A stretch of 6,920 bases of DNA from JBKHJZ01 sp046537875 (GCA_046537875.1 JBKHJZ010000169.1:1-6920), one strand, 5' to 3'. Shown: positions 1 through 6,426, counted from the stretch's first letter. Notes: generated from the sequence alone by a model not told the origin. Program-made: numbers and translations.

Positions 1-1095
1 GGCCGCCGCCGGCCGGCCCTGGGCGTCGGCGGTGGCCGCGGCCAGCGCGGCGCCGAGGGCGATGGCGTGCTTGGGGTGGGCGTCGACCGCCACGGGGCGG
101 CCCATGGCGTCGGACACCATCTCCCCGACCAGCGGGATGCGCGACGACCCGCCCACGAGCAGCACCGCGGTGAGCTGGTCGGGCGTCACCCGGGCCCGCT
201 CGAGCGCCCGCTGGAGGGCCTCGATGGTCTCGGTGATGGCCGGGCGGATCATCGGCTCGAACTCGGCGCGGGTGATCCGCAGATCGGTCTGGATGTTCGG
301 CAGCAGCACCGAGACGGTGGTGTCGCCGTCGAACGAGAGGGCCTCCTTGGCGGCGACGCACTCGTGGCGCAGCCGCACGAGGGCCGACCGCGCGGTGGGG
401 TCGGCGCTGTCCAGCTCGTCCACCTTGCCGCCGAGGGCCCGGCGCACGTGGGTGAACACGGCCTCGTCGAAGTCGATCCCGCCGAGCCGTTCGATGCCCT
501 CGGGGTCGCCGAGCGTGGCGAAGCCGGTGGCGGTCTTCTGCAGCACGGCGGCGTCGAAGGTGCCGCCGCCCAGGTCGTACACGGCCACGACCCCGCCCGG
601 GTCCACCCGTTCGGTGGACGCGTAGTGGGTGGCGGCGGCGACCGGCTCGGTGAGCAGGCCGACGTTGCGCAGGCCCGCCAGGTCCACGGCGTGGCGGAGC
701 AGGTCGGTCTTGAAGGGTCCCCAGTTGGCCGGGTAGCTCACCGCCAGCCGGGAGGGCGCGCCCCCCTCCCGCTCGGCCACGGCGGCCACCACCTGCTTGA
801 GCAGCACGGCCATCAGCCGCTCGGCCGAGTACGGCGCCTCGCCGAGCATGATCGGCGCGCTGTCGCCCACCCGGCGCTTGAACTCCCGGGCCAGCCTCCG
901 GGGTTCGCTCAGGCCCCGGCGCTCGGCCGCTTCGCCCACGAGGATGGTCTGGTCCTCGCGGAGGAAGACCAGCGACGGGATGGTGGCGGCCCGGTTGCCG
1001 AGCGACGCGATCTCCGTCCGGCCGTTGCGGTGCACCGCGGCGGCCGTGAAGGTGGTTCCGAGGTCGATCCCCACGACATGGTCGTCTGCGCTCAC
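1..1095 (-). CDS. Hsp70/DnaK-family ATPase, N-terminal nucleotide-binding domain (3' part outside window)
   Basis: Read on the reverse strand, the frame is open for 365 codons from a GTG at 1095-1093 to the window edge. The three Hsp70 nucleotide-binding signatures are present in order: phosphate-1 loop GIDLGTTFTAA at residues 9-19, phosphate-2 loop DLGGGTFD at 174-181, and adenosine motif VGGSSRIP at 314-321. The last visible residues (VSDAMGRPVAVDAHPKHA, then an Ala-rich stretch) match the end of an actin-fold ATPase domain of about 380 residues. The family uses ATP hydrolysis to drive chaperone cycles in the cytoplasm. Whether this copy has a normal substrate-binding domain, or is one of the Hsp70-like proteins with a different C-terminus, cannot be seen. 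The start is uncertain: there is no clear Shine-Dalgarno, and in-frame GTGs also lie at 1116 and further upstream. GTG 1095 puts the first motif at the usual distance from the N-terminus. No typical dnaK partners (grpE, dnaJ, hspR) are visible, so it may be an accessory homologue; the gene is divergent from the large ATPase. Confidence 0.93.
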   Translation of the reverse strand, partial: MSADDHVVGIDLGTTFTAAAVHRNGRTEIASLGNRAATIPSLVFLREDQTILVGEAAERRGLSEPRRLAREFKRRVGDSAPIMLGEAPYSAERLMAVLLKQVVAAVAEREGGAPSRLAVSYPANWGPFKTDLLRHAVDLAGLRNVGLLTEPVAAATHYASTERVDPGGVVAVYDLGGGTFDAAVLQKTATGFATLGDPEGIERLGGIDFDEAVFTHVRRALGGKVDELDSADPTARSALVRLRHECVAAKEALSFDGDTTVSVLLPNIQTDLRITRAEFEPMIRPAITETIEALQRALERARVTPDQLTAVLLVGGSSRIPLVGEMVSDAMGRPVAVDAHPKHAIALGAALAAATADAQGRPAAA

Positions 1096-1106
1096 ACCAG
1101 GGACGC

Positions 1107-1143
1107 GTGACGCCACGTGCCGCGGTGTGCCGTGCGGCGTCAC
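1107..1143. promoter_or_regulatory. 8-bp perfect inverted repeat in the divergent intergenic region, candidate operator
   Basis: GTGACGCC at 1107-1114 and its exact reverse complement GGCGTCAC at 1136-1143 are separated by 21 bp, so equivalent positions lie about 29 bp apart. The pair occupies most of the 64-bp gap between the Hsp70 start and the ATPase start, just upstream of the proposed forward -10 hexamer. A dimeric regulator bound here could act on both promoters. It does not resemble the HAIR (HspR) or CIRCE (HrcA) operators known for heat-shock genes. The repeat itself is seen; the operator role is inferred, and in RNA it could equally form a hairpin. Confidence 0.35.
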
Positions 1144-1146
1144 AGC

Positions 1147-1152
1147 TACCCT
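1147..1152 (+). promoter_or_regulatory. Putative -10 hexamer (TACCCT) for a leaderless transcript of the ATPase gene
   Basis: TACCCT fits the actinobacterial TANNNT -10 pattern and is followed by exactly seven bases (GAGGCGG) before the GTG at 1160. This places the likely transcription start on or next to the start codon, the arrangement known for leaderless actinobacterial mRNAs. No convincing -35 box is seen 16-18 bp upstream. On the opposite strand TAGCTG (1148-1143) overlaps the same TA step and could be a weak -10 for the Hsp70 gene. Confidence 0.45.
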
Positions 1153-1159
1153 GAGGCGG

Positions 1160-4100
1160 GTGGAGGTTCGCCGGGGGGCGGGACAACCGGGAATCGGGCG
1201 GGCGCGCGAGCTCGCCACCGTCGCGTTCGCCCGCGACGCCGCGCACGGCGGTCGCGGCAGCTTCCTGGTGGTGTCGGGCGAGGCGGGTGTCGGCAAGACC
1301 TGGCTGCTCGAGCAGGGCGCGGCCGCGGCCGAGGAGGAGGGCTTCGCGGTCGGCTGGGGCTCGTGCTGGCCGCTGCGCGACGCACCGCCGCTGTGGCCGT
1401 GGCGGCAGGCCGTCGCCGAGCTCTGCGGTGCGCCGATCGCCGCACTGTCCGAGCCCGCCCCGGCCAACGGCGACGGCATGTTCGAGCGCGCCGTGGCGGT
1501 CGTCGACCAGCTGCGGGAGGCGACGGCCGAGCGGCCGGGGCTGCTGATCCTCGACGACGCCCACGCGGCGGACGAACCCACCGTGCATCTCGCCCGCTTC
1601 CTGGCCCGGCACGTGCGCCCCCTGCGGCTGGTGGTGATCGTGGCCCACCGGCCGAACGAGTCGCTGGCCACCGGCCTCGACCAGGACGGCACGCTGTTGG
1701 CGTTGCGCGGCCTGGGCCGGCCGGAGGTGGCCGCGGTGCTCGCCGGGCACGGGGTGGGGCCGCTGGACGACGCCGACCTCGACTTCATCGTCGACGCCAC
1801 CCGCGGCCACCCTGCGGACGTGCAGCGGGTGGCGATGGGGGGCACCGAGCCGGTGCGGGCGGTCGTCGCCGCGCGCGTGTCCGGCCTCAGCGACGAGGTG
1901 CGAGAGCTCGCGCCCCGGGCGGCGGTGCTGGACGCCACCCCCCGGCTGGCGGAGGTGGCGGCGCTCGGTGGCGTCTCCGACCGGGACGCGTCGCGGGCGG
2001 TGCTCGACCTGGAGGAGCAGCACCTGGCGCGCCGCGACGGCCCCGACCGCGTGGCCTTCGCCAGCGAGAGCGTGCGCGCCGCGCTCGCGGCGGAGCTGTC
2101 GCCCGCCGAGCTGCTCGAGGTCCACGCCCGGGCGGTGGACGTGCTGTCGCTGCCGGGGCCGGGACCCACCGAGAGGGTCGTCCGCCGCGCCCGGCACGCG
2201 CTGGCGGCGGCCGGCCGCTCGGCCGACGACGCCCGGCGGGCGATCGACCTGGCGCAGGGGGCGGCCACACGGCTGGCCGCCGAGAACGACCACCGCAGCG
2301 CGGCATCGCTGCTGGCCGCGGCGTGCGAGGTCCACGAGCACGCGGGGTTCGGGGCACCGCCGGCGGCGCTTCAGGCGGCACACGGCACGGCCGTGCTCCG
2401 CACGGGTCGCCTGGGGGCGGCGCGCGAGCTGTTCGAGCGGGCGGCGCGCGCGGCCGACGCCGAGGGCGACCGCGTCAGCCGGGCGATCGCGGCGGCCGGC
2501 TACGGCGGGGTGTGGCTGAGCGAGATGCGCTCACCCCTGGACCGGGAGCGGGTGCTCGGCCTGCAGCGCCGGGCGCTGGCCGACCTCCCCGACGACCAGG
2601 TGGTGCTGCGCCACCGGCTCACCGCCCGCCTCGCCGCCGAGGAGGCCTACGCCGCCGGCCGGCCCGAGCTGATGGAGCCGGCGCTGGCGGCGGCCCGCGA
2701 GCTGGGCGATCCGGTGGCGCTGGCCGAGACGCTCTCGCTCTACCACCACACCATGCTCGGCCCCGAACATGCGGCGGCCCGGCTGCCGGTGGCACGGGAG
2801 CTGCTCTCGGTCGCCGCCGGCGCCGGCGATGCGCTGCTGTCGCTCATGGGGCTGTGCTGGCTCACCGTCGACCTGTTCCTCGGCGGCCAGCCGCACGCGG
2901 CGCGCTCGCTCGGGGCACTGCGCGAGCGGGCGGAGGCCCTCGACTGCCGCAGCATCGGCTACATCGCCGAGGCGCTCGACGTCATGCTGCTGATCCGGGA
3001 GGGCCGCCTCGACGAGGCCGAGGCGCGCGCGGCACGGACCTACGAGACGGGCATCGAGGTGGGCGACGCCGACGCGCTGGCCTACTACGGGGCCCAGCTC
3101 GTGATCGTCCGCTGGCTGCAGGGCCGGTCGGCGGAGGTGCTCGACCTCGTCGCCGAGACGGCCGGGTCGCCCACCCTCGCCGCCGCCAACCACGCGTTCG
3201 TGGCCGTGTACGCCGCGCTGGCGGCCGAGTGCGGCGAGCTCGACCAGGCGCGGGCGGCGCTGACCCGGTTGCGGGGGGCCGTCCCCGTGGGCGACGGGGT
3301 CGACGTGCCGTTCCGGGTCCCCAGCAGCAGCGCCACGCTGGCCACGCTCTCCACCGCGATCGAGGCGGCCCACGTCCTCGGCGACCGCGCCACCGCCGCC
3401 CTCGCGGGCCAACTACTCGAGCCCTACGCCGGCCTGCCGGTGATGGCGTCGCTCGGGGTGATCTGCATCGGTTCGGCCCAGCGGCCCCTCGGTCTCGCGG
3501 CGCTGACGGTGGGCGACACCGATGCGGCGGTCGATCGGCTCCAGGCGGCCGTTGTGGCCAACGAGCGGCTGGGCAACCGCCCGATGGGCGCGCTCACCAG
3601 GGCCGACCTGGCCCGGGCGCTGCTCGAGCGGCGCGGGCGGGGCGACCGGGCGGCGGCGGTGGAGCACCTCGACCACGCCATCCGCGAGGGCACGGCGCTG
3701 GGCCTCACCGGGCGGGTGGAGGACTGGCGGCGGCGCCGGCGCGCGCTGGACGAGGCCGAGACCCCCGTGCGCACGGTCGACCTCGACGCCACCGTCGGCG
3801 TCATCCGCCGCCAGGGCGCCGGGTGGATCCTCTCGGCCGGCAACCACCAGGTGGTCACGCCCGACCTGCTGGGCATGGCCCACCTGGCACGGCTGCTCAC
3901 CCACCCCGGCCGCGAGATCGGGGCGGCCGACCTGGTGGCGGGGGCCGGCGCCGAGCTGTGGCGGGCCGAGCAGCCGGTGCTCGACGACCGGGCGCTCGCC
4001 CAGTACCGGCAGCGGGTCGGCGATCTGGAGGACGAGATCGCCGAGGCCGACCGGTTCGCCGACACCGAGCGGGCCGCCCGGGCCCGCGTCGAGCTCGACT

Positions 4101-4339
4101 CGATCATCGACGAGCTGGGCCGCAGCACCAACGTGTACGGCGGCTCCCGGCCGTTCTCGTCGTCGACCGAGCGGGCCCGCACCGCCGTGCGCAAGGCGGT
4201 CCGGCGGGCGCTCGACCAGATCGAGGCCGCCGACCCCGTGCTCGGCGCCGCCCTGGGCCGGTCGGTGCGCACGGGCCGCACCTGCTGCTACGAGCCGGGC
4301 CCCGGGGCGCCGAAGCGCTGGGTCGAGCGGACCGAGTGA
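1160..4339 (+). CDS. STAND-like AAA ATPase with TPR-like repeats and C-terminal winged-helix-like end, putative regulator
   Basis: This encodes about 1059 residues. A GRARELA segment near residue 13 precedes the Walker A motif GEAGVGKT (residues 40-47); the Walker B strand LLILDDAH is at 128-135, followed by a VVIVAHRP strand typical of AAA/STAND ATPases. Roughly residues 400-870 are Ala/Leu-rich helical hairpins resembling tetratricopeptide repeats, the usual protein-binding part of such regulators. The final ~160 residues hold a winged-helix-like segment (HLARLLTHPGREIGAADLV, from about residue 907), a charged helix, and a conserved-looking end with RTGRTCCYEP near 1037. I recall similar ends in actinobacterial proteins labelled ATP-binding or LuxR-like regulators, but no LuxR helix-turn-helix is present. 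The likely role is an ATP-dependent signal-sensing switch, possibly DNA-binding; target and ligand are unknown. GTG 1160 is chosen because the family starts shortly before GRxxEL and a -10 hexamer lies seven bases upstream; GTG 1127 is a possible alternative. The frame stays open upstream to 797, but that part lies antisense to Hsp70 and is not credible coding sequence. Confidence 0.9.
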   Translation: MEVRRGAGQPGIGRARELATVAFARDAAHGGRGSFLVVSGEAGVGKTWLLEQGAAAAEEEGFAVGWGSCWPLRDAPPLWPWRQAVAELCGAPIAALSEPAPANGDGMFERAVAVVDQLREATAERPGLLILDDAHAADEPTVHLARFLARHVRPLRLVVIVAHRPNESLATGLDQDGTLLALRGLGRPEVAAVLAGHGVGPLDDADLDFIVDATRGHPADVQRVAMGGTEPVRAVVAARVSGLSDEVRELAPRAAVLDATPRLAEVAALGGVSDRDASRAVLDLEEQHLARRDGPDRVAFASESVRAALAAELSPAELLEVHARAVDVLSLPGPGPTERVVRRARHALAAAGRSADDARRAIDLAQGAATRLAAENDHRSAASLLAAACEVHEHAGFGAPPAALQAAHGTAVLRTGRLGAARELFERAARAADAEGDRVSRAIAAAGYGGVWLSEMRSPLDRERVLGLQRRALADLPDDQVVLRHRLTARLAAEEAYAAGRPELMEPALAAARELGDPVALAETLSLYHHTMLGPEHAAARLPVARELLSVAAGAGDALLSLMGLCWLTVDLFLGGQPHAARSLGALRERAEALDCRSIGYIAEALDVMLLIREGRLDEAEARAARTYETGIEVGDADALAYYGAQLVIVRWLQGRSAEVLDLVAETAGSPTLAAANHAFVAVYAALAAECGELDQARAALTRLRGAVPVGDGVDVPFRVPSSSATLATLSTAIEAAHVLGDRATAALAGQLLEPYAGLPVMASLGVICIGSAQRPLGLAALTVGDTDAAVDRLQAAVVANERLGNRPMGALTRADLARALLERRGRGDRAAAVEHLDHAIREGTALGLTGRVEDWRRRRRALDEAETPVRTVDLDATVGVIRRQGAGWILSAGNHQVVTPDLLGMAHLARLLTHPGREIGAADLVAGAGAELWRAEQPVLDDRALAQYRQRVGDLEDEIAEADRFADTERAARARVELDSIIDELGRSTNVYGGSRPFSSSTERARTAVRKAVRRALDQIEAADPVLGAALGRSVRTGRTCCYEPGPGAPKRWVERTE

Positions 4340-4341
4340 CC

Positions 4342-4363
4342 GACGGTGCCGACCGGCGCCGTC
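4342..4363 (+). terminator. GC-rich hairpin just after the ATPase stop codon, probable terminator without U-tract
   Basis: GACGGTGCC (4342-4350) pairs with GGCGCCGTC (4355-4363) across a four-base loop GACC, giving a nine-pair stem with one G-U wobble. It begins two bases after the TGA at 4337-4339. No T-run follows, which is common for hairpin terminators in high-GC actinobacteria; it could instead only protect the mRNA 3' end. It separates the ATPase gene from the two-component operon. Confidence 0.5.
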
Positions 4364-4366
4364 TCA

Positions 4367-4399
4367 GCGGGTGATCGCCGCGGACTGGCGGGTGATCGC
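4367..4399 (+). promoter_or_regulatory. Perfect 12-bp direct repeat at 21-bp spacing, candidate activator site upstream of the kinase operon
   Basis: GCGGGTGATCGC occurs at 4367-4378 and again at 4388-4399, start to start 21 bp, so both copies face the same side of the helix. A weak -10-like TAGTAC lies at 4416-4421, with the second copy falling over the expected -35 position. This is the geometry of tandem activator sites. The 4340-4544 gap contains no convincing gene; besides these copies it holds the terminator-like hairpin and a TTGTCGACAA palindrome. The repeat is seen directly; promoter and binding roles are inferred. The regulator could be the neighbouring LuxR-type response regulator or another protein. 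Confidence 0.4.
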
Positions 4400-4520
4400 G
4401 CCCGGCGTGGCGTGGTAGTACGTAGGGCGTCGACGGGACGGTCCTGGGGAGCCGGTGGACTCGGCTGGGGAGCTTCGTCGACGGAGGCAGGGCGACTCGC
4501 GCCACGCGAGGACGGACAGG

Positions 4521-4530
4521 TTGTCGACAA
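4521..4530. repeat. 10-bp perfect palindrome TTGTCGACAA upstream of the kinase start
   Basis: The ten bases read identically on both strands, and their A/T ends stand out in GC-rich surroundings. The palindrome ends 14 bases before the preferred kinase start codon, where a bound protein could block expression. Its GTCGAC core is common in this window, so it may be chance. If translation starts upstream at GTG 4455 it would be coding sequence. Confidence 0.25.
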
Positions 4531-4532
4531 TC

Positions 4533-4539
4533 GAGGCGG
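4533..4539 (+). promoter_or_regulatory. Ribosome binding site (GAGGCGG) that favours ATG 4545 as kinase start
   Basis: GAGG at 4533-4536 lies eight bases before ATG 4545, a good Shine-Dalgarno spacing. The in-frame alternative GTG 4455 has a GGGGAG-like run only about three bases away, and TTG 4521 has GAGGA eight bases upstream. ATG plus good spacing decides the choice, though not firmly. Confidence 0.5.
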
Positions 4540-4544
4540 GCCAC

Positions 4545-5426
4545 ATGCGTGCGGGCGCAGACATCGACCGGGAGCGGGGCCGGCGGGCCATCACGCCGCG
4601 ACGACGCGCGGGGGGCACAGCGGGCGAGCCCGCGTGCGAGGTCGCCGGGGAGGGGGACCGCGACGCCTGGGCGGAGATCCGCCACGATGCGCTGGCCGCG
4701 CTGCTCGGCATCGAGGCCGCGGCGCAGAGCCTGACCCGCCACCGGCACCTCCTGAGCGCGGGGCAGGTGGACGATCTGGCCGACGGCCTGGTCGCCGAGG
4801 TCCGGCGCCTGCGGGCGCTGCTTGCGGGCCGCTCGCGTGCACCGGGTGCCACCGACCGGCAGCCGGCGACGGTCCCCGCCGTCGACCTGCGCGACGCGGT
4901 CATGCCGGTGGTGGTCTGCGCCCGGTCGCTCGGCCAGCGAGTGCGGCTCGACGTGCCGGCGCGCACCTTCGTGGCCTGCGACCGCGAGGTGGTGGCGCGG
5001 GTGCTGCTGAGCCTGCTGTCGAACACCCGCCGGCACGCGCCGGGCTCGCCGGTGGAGGTGCGGGCGAGCGTCCGGGGTGAGATCGTCGAGCTGCGGGTCG
5101 ACGACCGCGGCCCCGGGGTGCCCGCGGCGCTGCGGGCGAGGCTGTTCGAGCGGGGCGCCCGCTCGGTGGCCGGCGGCGGCGCGGGCCTGGGGCTCCACAC
5201 CGCCCGGAAGCTGCTGTCGGAGCAGGGCGGCACGATCCGGCACCTGCCGCGGGTGGGCGGGGGAGCCACGTTCGCCGTGTCCCTGCCGCGGGCGGCCCCG
5301 GACGCCCCGGGACCGGTGCCCGGGGTGGCGCCGGAGGGCAGGGTGGCAGCGGTCGACCGGGCGGCAGACCCGGGTGGTGCGGCGCCCGCCGGCCGGTTTC
5401 CCGGTGGGATGACCGCCGCTCCGTGA
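4545..5426 (+). CDS. Soluble histidine kinase without sensor domain
   Basis: The product has 293 residues from ATG 4545. A dimerisation/phosphoacceptor helix carries the likely phosphorylated His at residue 47 (EIRHDALAALLG), followed by a second helix ending LVAEVRRLRALL. The HATPase domain shows an N box with Asn160 (LLSLLSNTRRHAPG), G1 box DDRGPGVP (186-193), an F-box-like LFERG and G2 box GGGAGLGL (210-217). There is no transmembrane segment, PAS, GAF or HAMP region; the first ~40 residues are Arg/Gly-rich and look disordered, and the last ~45 are Pro/Gly/Ala-rich. It should autophosphorylate in the cytoplasm and pass phosphate to the response regulator encoded immediately downstream, whose start overlaps this stop by four bases (GTGA). 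The input signal must come from a partner protein or the cell interior. Starts at GTG 4455 (30 codons longer) or TTG 4521 are possible; neither adds a recognisable domain. The adjoining Flp/TadE genes suggest control of Tad pilus expression. Confidence 0.88.
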   Translation: MRAGADIDRERGRRAITPRRRAGGTAGEPACEVAGEGDRDAWAEIRHDALAALLGIEAAAQSLTRHRHLLSAGQVDDLADGLVAEVRRLRALLAGRSRAPGATDRQPATVPAVDLRDAVMPVVVCARSLGQRVRLDVPARTFVACDREVVARVLLSLLSNTRRHAPGSPVEVRASVRGEIVELRVDDRGPGVPAALRARLFERGARSVAGGGAGLGLHTARKLLSEQGGTIRHLPRVGGGATFAVSLPRAAPDAPGPVPGVAPEGRVAAVDRAADPGGAAPAGRFPGGMTAAP

Positions 5427-6142
5427 GCATCAGCGTCCTCGTGGTCGAGGACCACCCGCTGGTGGCCACCGGCCTCCAGCTCGCGCTGCAGGCGCGGGAC
5501 TGGCGGGTCGCCACCACCAGCGGTCCCCGGCCCGGCGACGTGATCGATGCGACGACCCGGCTCCGGCCCGACTGCGTGCTGCTCGACCTGCACCTGGGCG
5601 ACGAGCTCGGCAACGGCATCGGCCTGGTGGCCCCGCTGCGGGACGCCGGCGCCAAGGTGGTGATGCTCACCGCCGAGACCGACCCGTTCCTGCTGGCCTC
5701 GTGCGTCGAGGCCGGCGCCGAGGGCTGGATCGGCAAGGACGCGTTCCTCGACGAGATCGTGTCGTCGGTGGAGCGGGTGCTGGCGGGGAGCCCGCTGCTC
5801 GGCCGGGCGCAGCGGGAGGCGCTGCTCGACGACCTGCGCCTGCGGCGGGAGAGCATGACCCGGGCGCTGTCGCCGTTCGAGCGGCTGACGCCCCGGGAGC
5901 GGGCGGTGCTGGGCGCGCTGGTCGGCGGGCTGTCGGCCGAGGAGATCGCCGAGAAGGACTTCGTGGCGCTCACCACCGTGCGGTCGCAGATCCGGGGGGT
6001 GCTGCAGAAGCTGGGCGTGCGCTCGCAGCTCGCGGCGGTGGCACTGGCCAACCGCTCGGGCTGGACGCCGCCGCCGGAGGGGCCGGCAGGCGACGGGTTC
6101 GACGGGGCGACCGGCGGGGCCGGCGGATTTCATCAGAGTTGA
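5423..6142 (+). CDS. NarL/LuxR-family response regulator
   Basis: This is a 239-residue protein starting at GTG 5423 inside the kinase stop (4-bp overlap), so translation is probably coupled. The receiver domain (about 1-120) has the acidic pair E9-D10, phosphoacceptor D55 in LLDLHLGD, T83 in VVMLTAET and K105 in WIGKDAF, all the residues needed for phosphorylation. A linker leads to a LuxR-type helix-turn-helix at about 152-214 (LTPRERAVLGALVGGLSAEEIA, then a recognition-helix region with TTVRSQIRGVLQKLGVRS). The last ~25 residues are Gly/Pro-rich with no known fold. The partner is the adjacent kinase. The most likely targets are the pilin genes 87 bp downstream or its own operon, which is inference from position. 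The coding region ends in three consecutive in-frame TGA codons (6140-6148). Confidence 0.95.
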   Translation: MSISVLVVEDHPLVATGLQLALQARDWRVATTSGPRPGDVIDATTRLRPDCVLLDLHLGDELGNGIGLVAPLRDAGAKVVMLTAETDPFLLASCVEAGAEGWIGKDAFLDEIVSSVERVLAGSPLLGRAQREALLDDLRLRRESMTRALSPFERLTPRERAVLGALVGGLSAEEIAEKDFVALTTVRSQIRGVLQKLGVRSQLAAVALANRSGWTPPPEGPAGDGFDGATGGAGGFHQS

Positions 6143-6186
6143 TGATGAGCCGCCCGGCGACCCCGTCGCATCCTTGCCGCCGGTAC

Positions 6187-6203
6187 CCCCGCGCCCGGCG
6201 GGG
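6187..6203 (+). other. Short GC hairpin between response regulator and pilin
   Basis: CCCCGC (6187-6192) pairs with GCGGGG (6198-6203) around a five-base loop. It sits 10 bases upstream of the pilin ribosome binding site. It could be a weak terminator of the two-component operon or a 5'-end stabiliser for pilin mRNA; six GC pairs can also arise by chance here. No convincing -35/-10 pair was found in 6143-6229. Confidence 0.25.
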
Positions 6204-6213
6204 CGGAGCAATC

Positions 6214-6219
6214 AAGGAG
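6214..6219 (+). promoter_or_regulatory. Strong ribosome binding site (AAGGAG) of the pilin gene
   Basis: AAGGAG lies ten bases before ATG 6230 and is the closest match to the Shine-Dalgarno consensus ahead of any gene in this window. This fits a highly translated structural pilin and fixes its start. Confidence 0.75.
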
Positions 6220-6229
6220 CGGGAACCCC

Positions 6230-6412
6230 ATGACGAACCTCATCTCGGTCATCCAAGCCTGGGTGACGACCCGGAGGACCGACGATCGCGGCGCCACGAT
6301 GGTTGAGTACGGCCTCATGGTGGCCCTCATCGCCGTGATCGTGGCCGTCGGTGCGGAGCTTCTCGGCGAAGGGATCGATCAGCTATTCGATGACGTCACG
6401 GCGCAGCTCTAG
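6230..6412 (+). CDS. flp: Flp-type (type IVb) pilin prepilin
   Basis: The 60-residue precursor has a leader with a charged TTRRTDDRG stretch, then the class III cleavage site G21|ATMVEY with Glu at mature position +5 and Tyr at +6, the hallmark of Flp pilins. A hydrophobic helix (GLMVALIAVIVAVGAELL) and a short tail follow. The predicted mature pilin is 39 residues, within the usual Flp size. A TadV/CpaA-type prepilin peptidase would cleave it, and the Tad ATPase and platform proteins would assemble it into an adhesive fibre; none of these is in the window. It lies 87 bp after the response regulator and 96 bp before tadE, with a strong ribosome binding site ahead and a strong stem-loop behind, consistent with high-level, partly separate expression. 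Base composition is visibly less GC-rich than in the genes upstream. Confidence 0.95.
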   Translation: MTNLISVIQAWVTTRRTDDRGATMVEYGLMVALIAVIVAVGAELLGEGIDQLFDDVTAQL

Positions 6413-6426
6413 GCGTGAGTAGTTGC

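Noticed and set aside
67..1110. Long forward open frame (347 codons) opposite the Hsp70 gene
   Set aside because: It is antisense to a region with clear Hsp70 motifs and encodes a His/Gly/Arg-rich shadow sequence with no recognisable domain.
797..1159. 121-codon upstream extension of the large ATPase frame
   Set aside because: It overlaps the Hsp70 N-terminus on the other strand, is Ser/Arg-rich shadow sequence, and lies before the family's normal N-terminus and the -10/GTG at 1147-1160.
1096..1159. HAIR or CIRCE heat-shock operator at the Hsp70 promoter
   Set aside because: I searched by eye for CTTGAGT-N7-ACTCAAG and the CIRCE repeat and found neither; only the unrelated GTGACGCC inverted repeat is present.
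2531..3412. 293-codon reverse-strand frame within the ATPase gene
   Set aside because: It is an antisense shadow of the TPR-like region with no domain and no supporting start context.
1117..4374. Second 1085-codon forward frame parallel to the ATPase gene
   Set aside because: It consists almost wholly of Arg/Gly/Ala/Pro, a typical out-of-frame shadow of high-GC coding DNA; the competing frame has Walker motifs.
4364..6211. 615-codon reverse-strand frame across kinase and response regulator
   Set aside because: It lies entirely opposite two genes with intact family motifs; the translation is low-complexity Arg/Pro/Ser.
6143..6229. Separate sigma70 or sigma54 promoter for the pilin gene
   Set aside because: No -35/-10 pair with acceptable spacing and no -24/-12 GG/GC element could be recognised; a promoter may exist but is not supported.
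5701..6306. Forward frame overlapping the response regulator end and the pilin start
   Set aside because: It is an out-of-frame Arg/Gly-rich shadow and would span the pilin ribosome site and start.
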